Notes: generated from the letters alone by a model not told the origin. DNA of 20,064 bases from Clostridia bacterium (GCA_017462125.1 JAFTRQ010000073.1:1-20064); one strand, 5' to 3'. Counted from the first letter of the stretch, positions 1-8,156 are shown. Numbers and translations: made by a program.

Positions 1-109
1 CACCCATAAGCATGAATGCAAAGTTGATTACGAAATAAATCGCAGAAAAGATGCCAATGGTGATTAAATCTTTTCCCTTCATTCGCATTGAGTTTTTTGA
101 ATTATTCAT
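1..109 (-). CDS. MptD-family putative ECF transporter S component (5' part only)
   Basis: Only the first 36 residues are inside the window; the gene continues past the left edge. The ATG is complementary to 107-109 and has a textbook ribosome site (AGGAGG within 111-120) one short spacer away. The N-terminus reads MNNSKNSMRMKGKDLITIG and then runs into a hydrophobic helix (IFSAIYFVINFAFMLMG). The KDLITIGIFSAIYFV opening is typical of the MptD/Trep_Strep family of putative energy-coupling-factor S components, which are membrane subunits that bind a small substrate and work with an EcfT/EcfA module. Assignment rests on this short segment and on the neighbouring ABC transporters. It has its own probable promoter and a leader palindrome (121-142). 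The substrate cannot be deduced. Another polytopic membrane protein with a similar start is possible. Confidence 0.6.
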   Translation of the reverse strand, partial: MNNSKNSMRMKGKDLITIGIFSAIYFVINFAFMLMG

Positions 110-120
110 GTAATCCTCCT

Positions 121-142
121 TTGGTTAGCATCGTCTAACCAA
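121..142 (-). promoter_or_regulatory. Palindromic leader element, site 1 (TTGGTTAG-N6-CTAACCAA)
   Basis: Perfect 8-base arms (121-128 and 135-142) are separated by 6 bases, directly abutting the ribosome site of the ECF S-component gene. The same core (GTTAG-N6-CTAAC) recurs just 5' of the ribosome sites at 8130-8151 and 12964-12985. Its 22-bp size and symmetry fit an operator for a dimeric TetR- or MarR-type repressor. In RNA it would form an 8-bp hairpin next to the Shine-Dalgarno sequence. No cognate TetR/MarR regulator gene is present in the window. Confidence 0.65.
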
Positions 143-182
143 TTGCTGTAAAATTAACGCCGTCTGTCGGGCGTCTTTGAAT

Positions 183-235
183 ATTATATATTTTTCTTCA
201 AATTTTTCTGCTCTAATTAGCCTTTTATGCTCCAA
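183..235 (-). promoter_or_regulatory. Probable promoter of the ECF S-component gene with AraC-type upstream element
   Basis: On the minus strand a perfect -10 TATAAT lies at 188-183. There is no TTGACA-like -35; the -35 position instead carries GAGCAGAAAA (213-204). Farther upstream are AAAGGC and TTGGAGC (235-229). The same three blocks in the same order precede the -10 of the ABC pair at 3902-3957. A good -10 with a poor -35 and a shared upstream element is the usual look of an activator-dependent promoter. The AraC-family gene at 3999-4955 is the obvious candidate activator (inference). Confidence 0.55.
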
Positions 236-334
236 GCAGACATTTTTTTGTAATCCGATATACTCTCAGTATAGTTGGTATTCCTTCTTGGGCAGAAAAA
301 CTGTCTAAAAAACAATGATACTGCCGCCATACTG

Positions 335-362
335 ATGGGGCAAGAGAAAAATCTTGCCCCAT
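335..362 (-). terminator. Strong hairpin, probable terminator of the YbtPQ-like ABC operon
   Basis: Perfect 11-bp stem (335-345 with 352-362) and a 6-base loop lie 16 bases past the stop codon of the preceding minus-strand gene. No U-run follows directly; the nearest T tract on the minus strand is about 23 bases on (312-307). It may therefore be a terminator with a displaced tract or an mRNA-stabilising 3' hairpin. Confidence 0.5.
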
Positions 363-378
363 TACGAACATAATAGTG

Positions 379-2112
379 TTACAGCTTCCAGCTTGCGGCG
401 GCTTCTCTTGCGTTGACAAAACGCCTATAGATGCCATCCTGTTGCATAAGCTCGTCGTGCTTGCCTTGCTGAACGATACGACCTTGCTCGACTACAAGAA
501 TCTGATCGGCATTGCGAACCGTTTTGAGTCGGTGGGCAATCATAATAATGGTTTTCTCGCTCGTCAGTGCCTCGATAGCCGTGACAAGATCCTTTTCGTT
601 CTCCGGGTCTACGTTGGCGGTTGCTTCGTCCAAAATAATGATGGGGGAATCCTTCATCATCGCTCTTGCGATGGAGATACGCTGTTTTTCGCCTCCCGAA
701 AGGCTTGCGCCGCCCTCACCTATGACCGTTTCATAACCGTCTGGCAACGCCATAATGAAATCGTGACAGCAAGCCTTCTTGGCTGCCTCGATCACCTTTT
801 CCATCGGTGCGTCGGGCTGACCGAAGCGGATATTGTTGGCAACGGTGTCCCCGAACAGGTACACGTTTTGGAATACAAAGCTGAAATTCTTCATTAAGCT
901 GTCCATACTGTATTCCCGCACGTCCGTACCGCCGAGCTTCACCGAGCCATCGTTTACATCCCAAAAGCGAGAAACCAAATTGCAAAGCGTAGTTTTGCCG
1001 CCTCCGCTTGGGCCTACGATCGCCGTGGTTGACTTCGCCGGAATATGAACGCTGATGCCGTCGATGATCTTGCGATCATCATATGAAAATGCAATATTCT
1101 CTACGTCGATATCGAAGGTGGAAGGCTTTTTATCTTCGCCGTCGATATCCATCGGTTTCACATCAAGAATTGCCTGTGCCTTATCCACGCTGGCATCCAC
1201 CGTGCGAAGGAGCGCGGAATAATTACCTGCCGAGTCAAGACTTGCATAGACCATAAAGGCAGAGATCATCATGCCGATGCAGACGATCAGCTCCATCGTG
1301 CCGTTCAGATAAAACCAAACGGACAGAAGCGCCATGACAACGCCCGTCATTTTCGTTACCAAGGATTGAACCGCCATATACGGTATAAAGGTCTTTTCAA
1401 GTGTGATATTGCAATCCACGTTTTCGTCTATAGCATCGTTCAATGCTTTTGAGGTAGAGCCTGTCAGATTATAGGCTTTGACCTCCGTGATTCCTTGTAT
1501 GTATTCAAGCAGCTTCTCCACAAGCGAGCTGTCTGCCGCCAGTTTTCTCGGTGACAATGCTTCGGATTTCTTCTGCATACGGCTGTTGACGAGGAAGAAC
1601 AGAACGATACCAATCAGAACAACAATTCCAATGCGCCAATCGTACACGAGAAGCATACAAGCAATCAATAAGGATGTCAGAATGCCTTGTGTTGTGAGCA
1701 TCACCACTCTTGTCGCAATATCTCCGAGCTGCTCCATGGTGTTGGTGGTGACGGAGGTAATATATCCAAGGCTGTTTTTATTGAAATAACCCATTGGAAC
1801 GTAACGCAGATGTTCTGCAATTTCAATACGTTTTCCTGCGGCAGTACCGTATCCAGCCTCGCATTGAAGCATGGTTGAACGGTATTTAACGATGAATGCA
1901 CCGAGAACGCTGATAACACAAATTCCGAGACTCGCCCAAATTGTTGCGGGCGTAACGCCTTTGCCGAGAACAGCACCGAGCATTACGATAATGGCGGGAA
2001 TTTTCAAGGCTTCAAACAGTGCCATGATCACGCCGTAAGCAATGGAACGGTAGAATTTTCCTTTGTTTTCCTTGCCGCAAAAGTTGAAGAATTTATTTAA
2101 GATTTTAAGCAT
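379..2112 (-). CDS. ABC transporter, fused permease-ATPase half, YbtQ/IrtB-like (second of pair)
   Basis: A half-size ABC protein of 577 residues: an N-terminal six-helix membrane domain (about residues 15-310) and a C-terminal nucleotide-binding domain with Walker A GPSGGGKT from residue 367, signature LSGGEKQR, Walker B IIILDEATA and H-loop IAHR. I place the start at MLKILNKFF because GGAGG sits 8 bases upstream; an in-frame upstream ATG lies inside the preceding gene and has no ribosome site. The first 8 bases overlap the end of the partner at 2105-3871, so the two are translationally coupled and probably form a heterodimer. The Walker B extension LDEATANVDPENE resembles the YbtP/YbtQ and IrtA/IrtB group, which have exporter folds but import ferric siderophores. 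Import and iron are inferences; a generic multidrug-type exporter is the alternative. Confidence 0.9.
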   Translation of the reverse strand: MLKILNKFFNFCGKENKGKFYRSIAYGVIMALFEALKIPAIIVMLGAVLGKGVTPATIWASLGICVISVLGAFIVKYRSTMLQCEAGYGTAAGKRIEIAEHLRYVPMGYFNKNSLGYITSVTTNTMEQLGDIATRVVMLTTQGILTSLLIACMLLVYDWRIGIVVLIGIVLFFLVNSRMQKKSEALSPRKLAADSSLVEKLLEYIQGITEVKAYNLTGSTSKALNDAIDENVDCNITLEKTFIPYMAVQSLVTKMTGVVMALLSVWFYLNGTMELIVCIGMMISAFMVYASLDSAGNYSALLRTVDASVDKAQAILDVKPMDIDGEDKKPSTFDIDVENIAFSYDDRKIIDGISVHIPAKSTTAIVGPSGGGKTTLCNLVSRFWDVNDGSVKLGGTDVREYSMDSLMKNFSFVFQNVYLFGDTVANNIRFGQPDAPMEKVIEAAKKACCHDFIMALPDGYETVIGEGGASLSGGEKQRISIARAMMKDSPIIILDEATANVDPENEKDLVTAIEALTSEKTIIMIAHRLKTVRNADQILVVEQGRIVQQGKHDELMQQDGIYRRFVNAREAAASWKL

Positions 2113-3871
2113 GAACGGCACCTCCTTCCACTGTATCCTTGACCGAGATATGCGCGTCCCACATATCTTTATACAAGCCGCCGCTTTCAAGCAGCTCCGT
2201 ATGTGTTCCCGATTCGACCACGTTGCCGTTTTTGATCACGAAAATACGGTCCGCATCCTGAATGGTTGACAAACGGTGTGCAATCACGATAAGCGTTTTA
2301 CCTTGAACGAGCTTTGCCACGGATGCCTGAATAATGGCTTCATTTTCGGGATCGGTATAGGCGGTAGCTTCGTCAAGGATCACGATAGGCGCATCTTTGA
2401 GCATAGCACGGGCAATGGCGATTCGTTGCCGCTCACCGCCCGAAAGGTGTCCGCCGCTGCCGCCGACAACGGTATCGTAGCCTTTGTCAAGTCCCATAAT
2501 AAAGTCGTGACAGCCGCTTTTTCTTGCGACTTCTTCTACCTCTGCATCGGTGGCTCCCGCGCGCCCCATACGGATATTTTCACGGATGGTATCGTCAAAG
2601 AGATAGTTGTCCTGTGCGACGTAAGCGACCTTACGGTTGTATTCCTCCAAAGAGAGCTCGCGGATATCCACACCGCCGATCTTGATACTGCCGCCCTTTA
2701 CATCCCAAAGCGAGGCGATCAGCTTTGCTATCGTGGACTTGCCGCTGCCGCTTGGACCGACCAAAGCGCAGACCTTGCCGCTCGGTATCTCCATATTAAT
2801 GCCGTGGAGAACCTCTTTTTCGTGATAACCGAAGGTAATATCAGTAAGCACAATAGAGTTATCTGCGGGAGTTGCCTTATCCTGTTTGGGACGAACCAAT
2901 TCTTCCTGTGTCAGAATACTTGTAACTTCGCCTACGATCGTACCGAGCTTTGCCATATCATCGGAATAACCCATCACGGTGATCAGCGGTTGAATGAGTC
3001 CGACCGACAGCAGAATGATCATAATAAAATCAATCGCCGCAAGAGTGCCGTTCATTACAAACAGACCGCCGAGGGGGAGCACCGTGATCATCGTACAAGG
3101 AGCTAAAACCATAGCAAGCGAGAACGGGATGTTGTTTTTCCGCATCCATTCCACATAGCAGGATGCACCATCCTTTGCCGCCACCGCGAAACGCTCATAG
3201 GAAGCGCCGGCTTTGCCAAACGCCTTGATGACCTGAATACCGTTGATATACTCCACAGAGGTATCGTTGAGTGTTTTCGTCTTGTTGATGGCATTCTGGT
3301 AGCTCTCCGCATAGCCGAACATCATGGTGCAGTAGCACAGAAGTCCGAGAACGAGCGGAATCAAGGTAATCAGAGCCATACGCCAATCAATGGTCAGCAT
3401 ATAAACAAACACACAAAGAGGGGCGAGCAAATTGGAGGTAAACTCCGGCAGAATGTGTGCCAATGTGGTTTCGATGCTGTCAAGACGCTCCATCATAATA
3501 TTCTTCAGCGTTCCCGATGGCGTATCCTTGACATAGCCGAGAGGGACACGGGAGAGCTTATCGCAAAGTTGCTTGCGAACCTCACCCAGCACGTGGAATG
3601 TTGCAACATGGGAGCAGGTGGTGGAGATGTTGTGTCCAACGATCTTACCGATAAAGCAAAGTGCTATCCAAAGTCCCTGCATCAGATAGAATGACCATTC
3701 TCGATTACCCTCCACAAGATTGCGGATGATATTGCCCGTCAGTATAAACGGCACAATACCGCACTGTACGCCGAACACCGCAAGCAGAACGCTTGCAACA
3801 TACAGCTTCTTCTTCCGACCGGCAAAGGACATGACCCACCCAATCGGTGATGTTTTCTTTTCTTTCTTCAT
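2105..3871 (-). CDS. ABC transporter, fused permease-ATPase half, YbtP/IrtA-like (first of pair)
   Basis: 588 residues: a membrane domain followed by an ATPase domain with Walker A GPSGSGKST from residue 372, LSGGERQR, Walker B IVILDEATA, and the LDEATAYTDPENE stretch typical of the YbtPQ/IrtAB subgroup. An ATG 9 codons further upstream (3898) is in frame but has no ribosome site and sits only 3 bases from the -10 TATAAT at 3907-3902, so transcription would begin about there. The start chosen (MKKEKKTSP) has AGGAGG at 3888-3883, 11 bases away. It is first in a two-gene operon with the half-transporter at 379-2112. The AraC gene lies immediately upstream, an order that recalls ybtA-ybtP-ybtQ. 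Substrate and direction are not shown by the sequence. Confidence 0.9.
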   Translation of the reverse strand: MKKEKKTSPIGWVMSFAGRKKKLYVASVLLAVFGVQCGIVPFILTGNIIRNLVEGNREWSFYLMQGLWIALCFIGKIVGHNISTTCSHVATFHVLGEVRKQLCDKLSRVPLGYVKDTPSGTLKNIMMERLDSIETTLAHILPEFTSNLLAPLCVFVYMLTIDWRMALITLIPLVLGLLCYCTMMFGYAESYQNAINKTKTLNDTSVEYINGIQVIKAFGKAGASYERFAVAAKDGASCYVEWMRKNNIPFSLAMVLAPCTMITVLPLGGLFVMNGTLAAIDFIMIILLSVGLIQPLITVMGYSDDMAKLGTIVGEVTSILTQEELVRPKQDKATPADNSIVLTDITFGYHEKEVLHGINMEIPSGKVCALVGPSGSGKSTIAKLIASLWDVKGGSIKIGGVDIRELSLEEYNRKVAYVAQDNYLFDDTIRENIRMGRAGATDAEVEEVARKSGCHDFIMGLDKGYDTVVGGSGGHLSGGERQRIAIARAMLKDAPIVILDEATAYTDPENEAIIQASVAKLVQGKTLIVIAHRLSTIQDADRIFVIKNGNVVESGTHTELLESGGLYKDMWDAHISVKDTVEGGAVHA

Positions 3872-3901
3872 AACTGCAAAAGCCTCCTTTTCTGACATAC
3901 T

Positions 3902-3957
3902 ATTATACCGCTTTCGGCTTTTCTTTTCTGCTCCGATCTGACGGCCTTTGGCTCCAA
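3902..3957 (-). promoter_or_regulatory. Promoter of the ABC pair with direct repeats suited to an AraC activator
   Basis: A perfect -10 TATAAT lies at 3907-3902 on the minus strand with no TTGACA-like -35. GGAGC occurs twice as a direct repeat with a 21-base period (plus-strand complements at 3930-3934 and 3951-3955), so the proximal copy touches the -35 position. Two helical turns between half-sites, with the near one overlapping -35, is the classical geometry of AraC-family activation sites. The blocks TTGGAGC, AAAGGC and GAGCAGAAAA are shared with the element at 183-235. Confidence 0.6.
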
Positions 3958-3965
3958 AAAGAAGG

Positions 3966-3992
3966 AAAAGCGGCTCATAACGAACCGCTTTT
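3966..3992 (-). terminator. Intrinsic terminator after the AraC gene
   Basis: An 11-bp stem (3966-3976 with 3982-3992, one G-U pair) and a 5-base loop lie 6 bases past the AraC stop codon. On the minus strand the stem ends in UUUU and is followed by CCTTCTTTTT. It separates the long upstream operon from the ABC-pair promoter. Confidence 0.75.
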
Positions 3993-3998
3993 GATGAT

Positions 3999-4955
3999 TT
4001 ACAAATTATGATTCCGATACTCGTTCGGTGTCATGCCTATCACCGTCTTAAATGCGCTTGCAAACTTACTGCCGTTGTCATAGCCGTAAAGTCCTGCAAT
4101 CTCCAAAACGCTTTTGTCTGTGGTAATAAGCATTTGTGCAGCAGACTCCATTTTTTGCGTTCGGATGAAAGCATACAAGGAGACACCGTAAACCGCCTTG
4201 AAAGCATCCTTGATCTGCGTACCCGAGATATGGAACTGACTCGACAACTGTTCCAAGGTCAGTTTTTTATCCATATTGTCGGTGAGATACCGGCGCACAC
4301 ACTTTGCCAAGGAAACCTGCGCGCGAGAGACAAACCGCTCCTCACTTTTGTTCTTGACATCAAAGCCGAGGAGAAACAGCATCAGCTCCAGTATTTTAAC
4401 CTTGAAATATCCCTTTTTGATACTGTCGTGAACATCGTATAGCTCGGAGAAAACATGGTCGATGTGTTCGTTGGAGCGTACAACAAAGCCCTTGTTATCC
4501 GAGCAGAACTTTTGGGCAAGCGCTTCGGGGCTGACGTTTACATCGACGAGAAAGCAAGAGAGGCATTTGGGCGCTTCGTCAATGTCGATATAGATGCTGA
4601 CACCGTGATAATGGCTAAGCGGGAAATACGAGCCGTGTCCCACATCGTTTTTGTAAGCGATCGAGAGATCTCCTGCGGTGAGATAGATATATTCGTCCGA
4701 AAATTCACACTCGATTCTGCCTTCTCTGCAATGGTCGATCTGAATGACGTTTCCAAAGGAAACCGGCTCTATATGGCACTCCTGCATATGAACGTCGTTA
4801 TATACGAGTTCAATGCCGGGAAAGACCTTGTAGCAGGTCATCACAATGTCACCGCCATTTTTATCCGTAAGCCGATAAACCGTGCAATCTTCTTCTCTTG
4901 ATACGATCTCCACGCCGTTTCCGTATATATTTTTCTCCCTTTGCGTTGCCTCCAT
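3999..4955 (-). CDS. AraC-family transcriptional regulator
   Basis: 318 residues. The last ~105 residues (about 214-318) form the two-helix-turn-helix AraC/XylS domain: LTLEQLSSQFHISGTQIKDA for the first HTH, SVLEIAGLYGYDNGSKFASA for the second, closing with GMTPNEYR. The N-terminal ~200 residues are an effector or dimerisation region that I cannot assign to a named domain. The frame is open upstream to 5081, but that part overlaps a small membrane-protein gene (4982-5110). I chose MEATQREKN, which follows AAGGA at 11 bases; the start is less certain than the gene. It lies at the end of the exporter operon, just before the activator-type promoter at 3902-3957. Arrangement and family suggest it activates the ABC pair and perhaps the ECF gene in response to an imported ligand (inference). 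Confidence 0.9.
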   Translation of the reverse strand: MEATQREKNIYGNGVEIVSREEDCTVYRLTDKNGGDIVMTCYKVFPGIELVYNDVHMQECHIEPVSFGNVIQIDHCREGRIECEFSDEYIYLTAGDLSIAYKNDVGHGSYFPLSHYHGVSIYIDIDEAPKCLSCFLVDVNVSPEALAQKFCSDNKGFVVRSNEHIDHVFSELYDVHDSIKKGYFKVKILELMLFLLGFDVKNKSEERFVSRAQVSLAKCVRRYLTDNMDKKLTLEQLSSQFHISGTQIKDAFKAVYGVSLYAFIRTQKMESAAQMLITTDKSVLEIAGLYGYDNGSKFASAFKTVIGMTPNEYRNHNL

Positions 4956-4981
4956 GATCCGATTAGTCCTTCTGCTCCTTT

Positions 4982-5110
4982 TTATCGATTTCTTATCGCA
5001 TTTGGTTGATATCTTTTTCCAATATTTTTTGAGTGCGCCATACCGAAAATCAGTATCGCAACGACTGCGAGTGCGATCCAAAGTTCGGGAGTTTTCAATA
5101 CTTCAAGCAT
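4982..5110 (-). CDS. Small single-span membrane protein, 42 residues
   Basis: A short gene between the FtsX-type permease and the AraC regulator. The ATG (complement of 5108-5110) has GGAGG at 5123-5119, 8 bases upstream, one of the best ribosome sites in the operon, and begins 18 bases after the permease stop codon. The product starts MLEVLKTPELW, has one hydrophobic helix of about 14 residues (IALAVVAILIFGMA) and ends in a basic tail (KNIGKRYQPNAIRNR). It would sit in the membrane with the positively charged C-terminus in the cytoplasm. I do not recognise a family. Position suggests an accessory or regulatory subunit of the adjacent ATPase/permease pair, by analogy with small proteins that modulate transporters; this is inference. 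Confidence 0.7.
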   Translation of the reverse strand: MLEVLKTPELWIALAVVAILIFGMAHSKNIGKRYQPNAIRNR

Positions 5111-5128
5111 TGCAGGTACCTCCTATTT

Positions 5129-7399
5129 TTATTCCGCACCCTTGAGTGCTTCGACCATATCGATCTTCTTGTTCTTTCTTGCGACCATCAAACCGACGAG
5201 GAGTGAAACACCAAATGTCAGCGCAATACTGATCACAAAGGTTGACCATCCAAGCGCCAAGGACAGCTCGTATTCGCTGACAAGCGCGGTAACGAGAATT
5301 TTCAATACGCCAAGTCCTGCCGGAATACCGATGATCACACCGATCACGGTCAGCCATATATTCTGCGTAATCAGCAGCTTTCCGATGGCTTTGTCACGGA
5401 AACCAAGTACCTTCAAGGTGGCAAGCTCACGGTGACGCTCGGTATAGCTCATAACCCCGAGGTTATAGAGAACCACAAGTCCGAGAACGATTGCCGCCAC
5501 GGCGAGCACAACGATCATGACATTCATAATATCCATAAAAGTATCGTAGGAATCCATGATTGTCTGTTTGTCCTGTTTACCCGAGATCAAGGTCGAGTTT
5601 TCGACATCCTCGGAGGCTGTGTCGGAATAAATGGTATTGACCGCATATTCTACGCCAATGCTTTCCGCATAGGTGTCGGTCATCACGATGCTCTCGCTGA
5701 TGAGCGAACGGAAATATCCGGCGACCTTTGTGGTATAAGTTTCATCGCTTCCGTAAGGCGAGAACTCGATCGTATCTCCGATGCTTGCGGTATCCTTGAG
5801 ACGAAGACAGAGATATACTCCATCATCTCCAAGCGTCATCGGTTTGTTTTCCTCGGTCAGAAATCCGATCTTTTCGATGTCGGAATTGTAAATTTCAAGT
5901 GAAAGTGTTTTTCCCTCATAGCTGATCCCACTTGTAGATTGCCAATCTCCGTCAAGCTCTTCTGCAAGAGCGAACGCATCCTCTTTCGCCGTTCCCTCGG
6001 AGAGAATGACCTTGGTAGTATAGTTGCTCACGTCGTTGTCGAGCGTATCGAGGAAGAACATCATACTGTCGCGCATACCGAAGCTGCCCACGAGCAGAAG
6101 CGTACATCCTATCACGCCAACAAGCGTCATTGCCGAGCGTGCCTTGTGGCGAAGGATATCACGCGCGTTCCACTTCGTTCCGAAGGAGAGATTCTTCCAG
6201 AACGGGAGTTTTTCGATGATGCTCTTTTTCATTGCCTTTGGCGTATAAGGACGGAGTGCGTCTGCCGCCGTTCCTTTCAGCATTTTCTTGACCGACAGGA
6301 AACTGATCAGCGTAAGAAATACAAGCATCAGAACCATCACGGGAATGCAGAAGGCGGGCATATGCAAATTCCAATCGGGCATATCGAGATAAGTCCCCAT
6401 CATTCCGTTCGGGCTGATGATGATGGACGCCACGAGATAGCCGAGTACGATACCGAGAACCGTACCAATCAGACCAATCATAAGTCCGTAGGAGGTGTAA
6501 TGGAACAGTATCTTTCGGTCACGGAAGCCGAGTGCTTTGAGCGTACCGATCTGTACCTTTTCATTGGCGGCAATTCTGTGCATGGTAGTTACCATCGTTA
6601 AAATAGCGATGGCAAGGAACAGCACGGGCAAAATAGAACCCATTGTTTTTCCTTCCTCTGCTTCTCCTGTCACGCCTGCGTATGCTACGTGTTCGTTTTT
6701 AGAGGTAACGAGGAAGGTGGTTCCCGTAGCGTCCTTGATCTTTTCTTCAAGCTCTGCCTTGTCGATATCCGAGATGATATTGATCTGCGGATAGAATGCA
6801 AAGCCGAGTGCGTCCTTCAGATTGACCGGGGAGACGTAAGCAAATCCGAAGGCTTCATAATCGGGCATCAGCTGATTTTCATCTGCCACGGCGATGAGAT
6901 TTTCACCGCTTTTAACAAGTCCTACCACCGTATCCTTGATCTCTATTCCTTGGTAAGTCAAGGTCAGCTCGTCGCCAATTTTGATACCGTTAGCATACGC
7001 AAATTTGTCCGAAAGCCAGATACCTTCGGCATTTTCATTGTATTCCTCGCCGACCGTCACCAGCATAGTGGAAACGGTATAGTTTTCCGAAACGTTCAGC
7101 GCAAGGGATTTTTTCGTGTCCTTGATCCCGACGTTTACGCTAAAATATCTTGTCGCCGCATCTACGCCGTCGATGTCACCGATTGCCTTGATATCGTCCA
7201 CCGTAAATCCCGTTTCGGAATAGAGACGGTAATCGGCATATTTGGTTTGATCCATAAAGGAGAAGGCGTCCTTTTCCAGACTGTACCATTCGATATTGAA
7301 GCCAAGAAAAATACCGACACCGATGGCGATCATAATGACCATCGAAACAAACTGCGATTTATAGCTCCACGCGGTTCTGAATAATTTTCTGATTAACAT
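5129..7399 (-). CDS. Large FtsX-type ABC transporter permease
   Basis: 756 residues. An N-terminal transmembrane helix (about 17-40) is followed by a large extracytoplasmic domain (about 45-255) and a first FtsX membrane block whose cytoplasmic segment reads NEKVQIGTLKALGFRDRKIL. After a second helix near 425 comes another extracytoplasmic domain, then a C-terminal FtsX block with the matching segment RHRELATLKVLGFRDKAIG. The duplicated layout is that of long Firmicutes permeases of the macrolide/antimicrobial-peptide or lipoprotein type (MacB superfamily, type VII), not the short four-helix HrtB type. It starts 6 bases after the stop of its ATPase (7406-8107), so the pair forms one transporter. 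Such systems usually couple ATP hydrolysis to periplasm-side or envelope-side movements rather than to transport through the membrane; the substrate is unknown. Confidence 0.9.
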   Translation of the reverse strand: MLIRKLFRTAWSYKSQFVSMVIMIAIGVGIFLGFNIEWYSLEKDAFSFMDQTKYADYRLYSETGFTVDDIKAIGDIDGVDAATRYFSVNVGIKDTKKSLALNVSENYTVSTMLVTVGEEYNENAEGIWLSDKFAYANGIKIGDELTLTYQGIEIKDTVVGLVKSGENLIAVADENQLMPDYEAFGFAYVSPVNLKDALGFAFYPQINIISDIDKAELEEKIKDATGTTFLVTSKNEHVAYAGVTGEAEEGKTMGSILPVLFLAIAILTMVTTMHRIAANEKVQIGTLKALGFRDRKILFHYTSYGLMIGLIGTVLGIVLGYLVASIIISPNGMMGTYLDMPDWNLHMPAFCIPVMVLMLVFLTLISFLSVKKMLKGTAADALRPYTPKAMKKSIIEKLPFWKNLSFGTKWNARDILRHKARSAMTLVGVIGCTLLLVGSFGMRDSMMFFLDTLDNDVSNYTTKVILSEGTAKEDAFALAEELDGDWQSTSGISYEGKTLSLEIYNSDIEKIGFLTEENKPMTLGDDGVYLCLRLKDTASIGDTIEFSPYGSDETYTTKVAGYFRSLISESIVMTDTYAESIGVEYAVNTIYSDTASEDVENSTLISGKQDKQTIMDSYDTFMDIMNVMIVVLAVAAIVLGLVVLYNLGVMSYTERHRELATLKVLGFRDKAIGKLLITQNIWLTVIGVIIGIPAGLGVLKILVTALVSEYELSLALGWSTFVISIALTFGVSLLVGLMVARKNKKIDMVEALKGAE

Positions 7400-7405
7400 A
7401 TCCCA

Positions 7406-8107
7406 TCACCACTCGATCTCATCCGCGCTGATGGGATTTTCCTGTTCTTCATAGGATTTGATCTTACCGTTTTTTACACGCACCACCACGTCTGCCATCT
7501 TCGCAATATTTTGATTATGCGTAACGATTACGATGGTCTTGCCATAATTCTTCGCCATAGACAAAAGCAGTTTGAGAACAAGAACGCCTGTTTCGGAGTC
7601 GAGTGCGCCCGTAGGCTCGTCGCAAAGGAGAATCTTCGGGTTCTTCGCAAGCGCGCGAGCGATAGAAACACGCTGTTGTTCGCCTCCCGAAAGCTCCGAC
7701 GGAAAGTTATTCAGATGGTCGGACAATCCTACCTCCGCAAGCATCTGCTCTGCGGAGAGTGCATCGGGAGCGATCTCCTTAACAAGAGCCACGTTCTCCT
7801 TGACCGTCAGCGTGGGGATGAGGTTGTAAAACTGAAAGACAAAGCCGACCGTGGAGGCGCGGTAATCCGCAAGCTCGTTGTTCGTGAGCGTGGAGATATC
7901 CTTGCCGTTTACCTTGATCGTGCCGCTTGTCGGGCTGTCAAGACCGCCAAGCATATTAAGAAGCGTTGATTTTCCCGCACCCGAGGGGCCGAGAATAACG
8001 ACGAATTTGCCTTCCTCCAAGGTCATATCCACGCCGTCAAGAGCTTTGAGTTCGTGATCTCCCGTTTTATAAATACGGGTTACGTTCTGAAATTCTACAA
8101 GTGCCAT
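7406..8107 (-). CDS. ABC transporter ATP-binding protein, LolD/MacB type
   Basis: 233 residues, a complete stand-alone ATPase of usual family length. Walker A is GPSGAGKST (residues 40-48), with the Q-loop region [14 protein letters not shown], signature LSGGEQQR, Walker [13 protein letters not shown] and H-loop VTHN. The DEPTGALD and [11 protein letters not shown] motifs are typical of the LolD/MacB/FtsE group, which partners FtsX-like permeases, here the next gene at 5129-7399. The ribosome site is AAGGAA at 8118-8113. The 48-base gap to the preceding DUF454 gene contains a palindrome (8130-8151), so this gene may be a point of internal control within the long operon. Confidence 0.93.
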   Translation of the reverse strand: MALVEFQNVTRIYKTGDHELKALDGVDMTLEEGKFVVILGPSGAGKSTLLNMLGGLDSPTSGTIKVNGKDISTLTNNELADYRASTVGFVFQFYNLIPTLTVKENVALVKEIAPDALSAEQMLAEVGLSDHLNNFPSELSGGEQQRVSIARALAKNPKILLCDEPTGALDSETGVLVLKLLLSMAKNYGKTIVIVTHNQNIAKMADVVVRVKNGKIKSYEEQENPISADEIEW

Positions 8108-8129
8108 TTGCGTTCCTTCTTTCTTTGCA

Positions 8130-8151
8130 GCCGTTAGCGGTTGCTAACCGC
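8130..8151 (-). promoter_or_regulatory. Palindromic leader element, site 2 (GTTAG-N6-CTAAC)
   Basis: The core arms GTTAG (8133-8137) and CTAAC (8144-8148) flank 6 bases, with outer bases matching in part. It lies 11 bases 5' of the ribosome site of the ATPase gene, in the same relative place as the sites at 121-142 and 12964-12985. The sequence can also fold as GCGGTT-AGC-AACCGC. No promoter is evident beside it, so an operator at this spot would act as a roadblock or on an unrecognised internal promoter. Confidence 0.55.
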
Positions 8152-8156
8152 TTGGT

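Noticed and set aside
225..437. 70-codon minus-strand frame between the ABC pair and the ECF gene.
   Set aside because: It crosses the hairpin at 335-362 and the end of the ABC gene; no ribosome site and no recognisable feature.
2276..3106. 276-codon open frame on the plus strand within the ABC half-transporter gene.
   Set aside because: Antisense to conserved ATPase motifs; no ribosome site, no recognisable domain.
3999..5081. The longest possible AraC start at 5081.
   Set aside because: The extension has no ribosome site, is rich in basic residues in no known domain, and overlaps a small gene that has a strong ribosome site.
5129..8107. Reading the ATPase/FtsX pair as the haem exporter HrtAB.
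   Set aside because: The permease is about twice the length of HrtB and has two FtsX blocks with large extracytoplasmic domains; the pairing is generic for MacB-superfamily systems.
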